This document shows, one piece after another, positions 49,937-50,356 of a DNA stretch of 50,356 nt. Where the stretch lies: NCBI GenBank assembly GCA_021734325.1, contig JAIPJF010000024.1, positions 1-50,356 on the forward strand, in the 5' to 3' direction. Source of the DNA: Fidelibacterota bacterium (GTDB taxonomy: Bacteria > Fidelibacterota > UBA8477 > JABMPR01). The notes beneath the pieces are model-generated. The model made no database searches, was not told the origin of the DNA, and was given only the letters and a program-made list of their open reading frames with translations. The position numbers and the translations under genes are program-made. Within the stretch, counting starts at the first letter, position 1; the number at the start of each line of letters is the position of its first letter.

Positions 49937-50224
49937 TTGAATCTCTTCTCAATCAACTGGTGGATCGTCCCTATTGGCGTGATTTTCAGCATGATCAATG
50001 GCAGTCTCTGGTACAACCCGAAAACTTTTTTTCCGTACTGGTGGAAAGTTGTTGGAGGAGGAAAAGAGGCGCCTGGCATGGAAAACATGGGTGCTGTTTG
50101 GGGCGCAACCATTTTGGCGTCCTTGGTCAAGACCATTTTCATGGGTGTGGCAGTGAATGTCTTTGCCCAAGCGCTTGGTGGGTTCACCTTGATGAATGGT
50201 CTCCTGTTCGGTCTCCTCCTATAA
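49937..50224 (+). CDS. DUF1761 family membrane protein, apparently C-terminally shortened
   Basis: 95 residues. It opens with INWWIVPIGVIFSMINGSLWY, the first helix and SxWY motif of DUF1761, and continues through two more helices to GLLFGLLL, where a TAA ends it. Family members are usually about 130-140 residues with a fourth helix after this point, and I find no continuation in the other frames. The start is TTG, preceded by an excellent AAGGAGG, so translation is likely. It follows the AHSA1-DUF1801 gene closely and is probably co-transcribed. Confidence 0.65.
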   Translation: MNLFSINWWIVPIGVIFSMINGSLWYNPKTFFPYWWKVVGGGKEAPGMENMGAVWGATILASLVKTIFMGVAVNVFAQALGGFTLMNGLLFGLLL

Positions 50225-50298
50225 TTGTGCCATATGGCAAAGTTACTGAGATTGTGTTATTTTTGTACCTGCACCCTAAAATCTCTATGGAGGCAGTT

Positions 50299-50356
50299 AT
50301 GCTAAATAATACATCTCTTCAACGTTGGCGGCGCATTTCCCAAAAGCAGTTGGATC
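50299..50356 (+). CDS. start of a gene running off the right edge
   Basis: An ATG with GGAGG five bases upstream opens a frame reading MLNNTSLQRWRRISQKQLD to the window end. Too short to identify; an HTH-type regulator N-terminus (RxxxSQKQLD) is one possibility. Confidence 0.5.
   Translation, partial: MLNNTSLQRWRRISQKQLD

Overview
The window reads as a chromosomal segment of an uncultured Gram-negative, facultatively respiring bacterium. Many products are outer-membrane barrels, lipoproteins or Sec-exported proteins, and there is a LolA-like protein and a patatin fused to a barrel. A nitrous oxide reductase cluster of the 'atypical' clade II kind, together with DUF3943 and a DUF1302-like porin, suggests the FCB group (for example Ca. 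Marinimicrobia, Ignavibacteria or Bacteroidota relatives). No rRNA or single-copy phylogenetic marker is present, so the placement is only a suggestion.

Layout. (1) 0.3-9.9 kb, all minus strand: a DUF1858-type small protein and a membrane protein; an overlapping patatin (type Vd-like) and DUF3943 pair; then a TetR regulator with an RND exporter, a LolA-like protein and a barrel, whose two leaders share a 20-bp operator-like palindrome. (2) 10.5-21.5 kb, all minus strand: a nitrogen-oxide respiration block in the order Rrf2, YecH-like, nrfH, nrfA, then cytochrome c, nosZ, a NosB-like membrane protein, nosL, nosD, nosF, nosY, Rrf2, fasciclin lipoprotein, an oxidase-subunit-I-like membrane protein and a cupin. 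A NapH/NosH-type polyferredoxin gene diverges at 21.57 kb. The block can make ammonium from nitrite and N2 from N2O, with no nirS/nirK/norB in view. (3) 22.6-29.3 kb: a decayed accessory region with a duplicated ~64-bp repeat, a tRNA-Phe anticodon-arm fragment, a tyrosine-recombinase tail, a Fic protein framed by TCGA-rich palindromes, a 1224-residue hybrid sensor kinase and an IS4-type transposase remnant.

(4) 29.3-34.2 kb, minus strand: a coiled-coil lipoprotein, then SRPBCC, SDR-DUF2867 and SOUL haem-binding genes close together, and a CPA2-type antiporter. (5) 34.5-37.6 kb, plus strand: a two-gene operon of a DUF1611 (DgcN-like) protein and a PLP racemase fused in one polypeptide to a VanX-type M15 D,D-dipeptidase. 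This is the best candidate for an undescribed pathway, probably D-amino-acid or D,D-dipeptide salvage. (6) 37.6-50.4 kb: an alpha/beta hydrolase, bacteriohemerythrin, DUF2804, two paralogous solute-binding proteins without ABC partners (one beside a TauE/SafE exporter), DUF502, an OmpA lipoprotein, an AmpG/PAT-type MFS protein, a MATE exporter, an AHSA1-DUF1801 fusion, a shortened DUF1761 protein and the start of one more gene.

Start codons were reassigned where a ribosome-binding site decided the matter. All functions are inferred by reading motifs; no database search was run.
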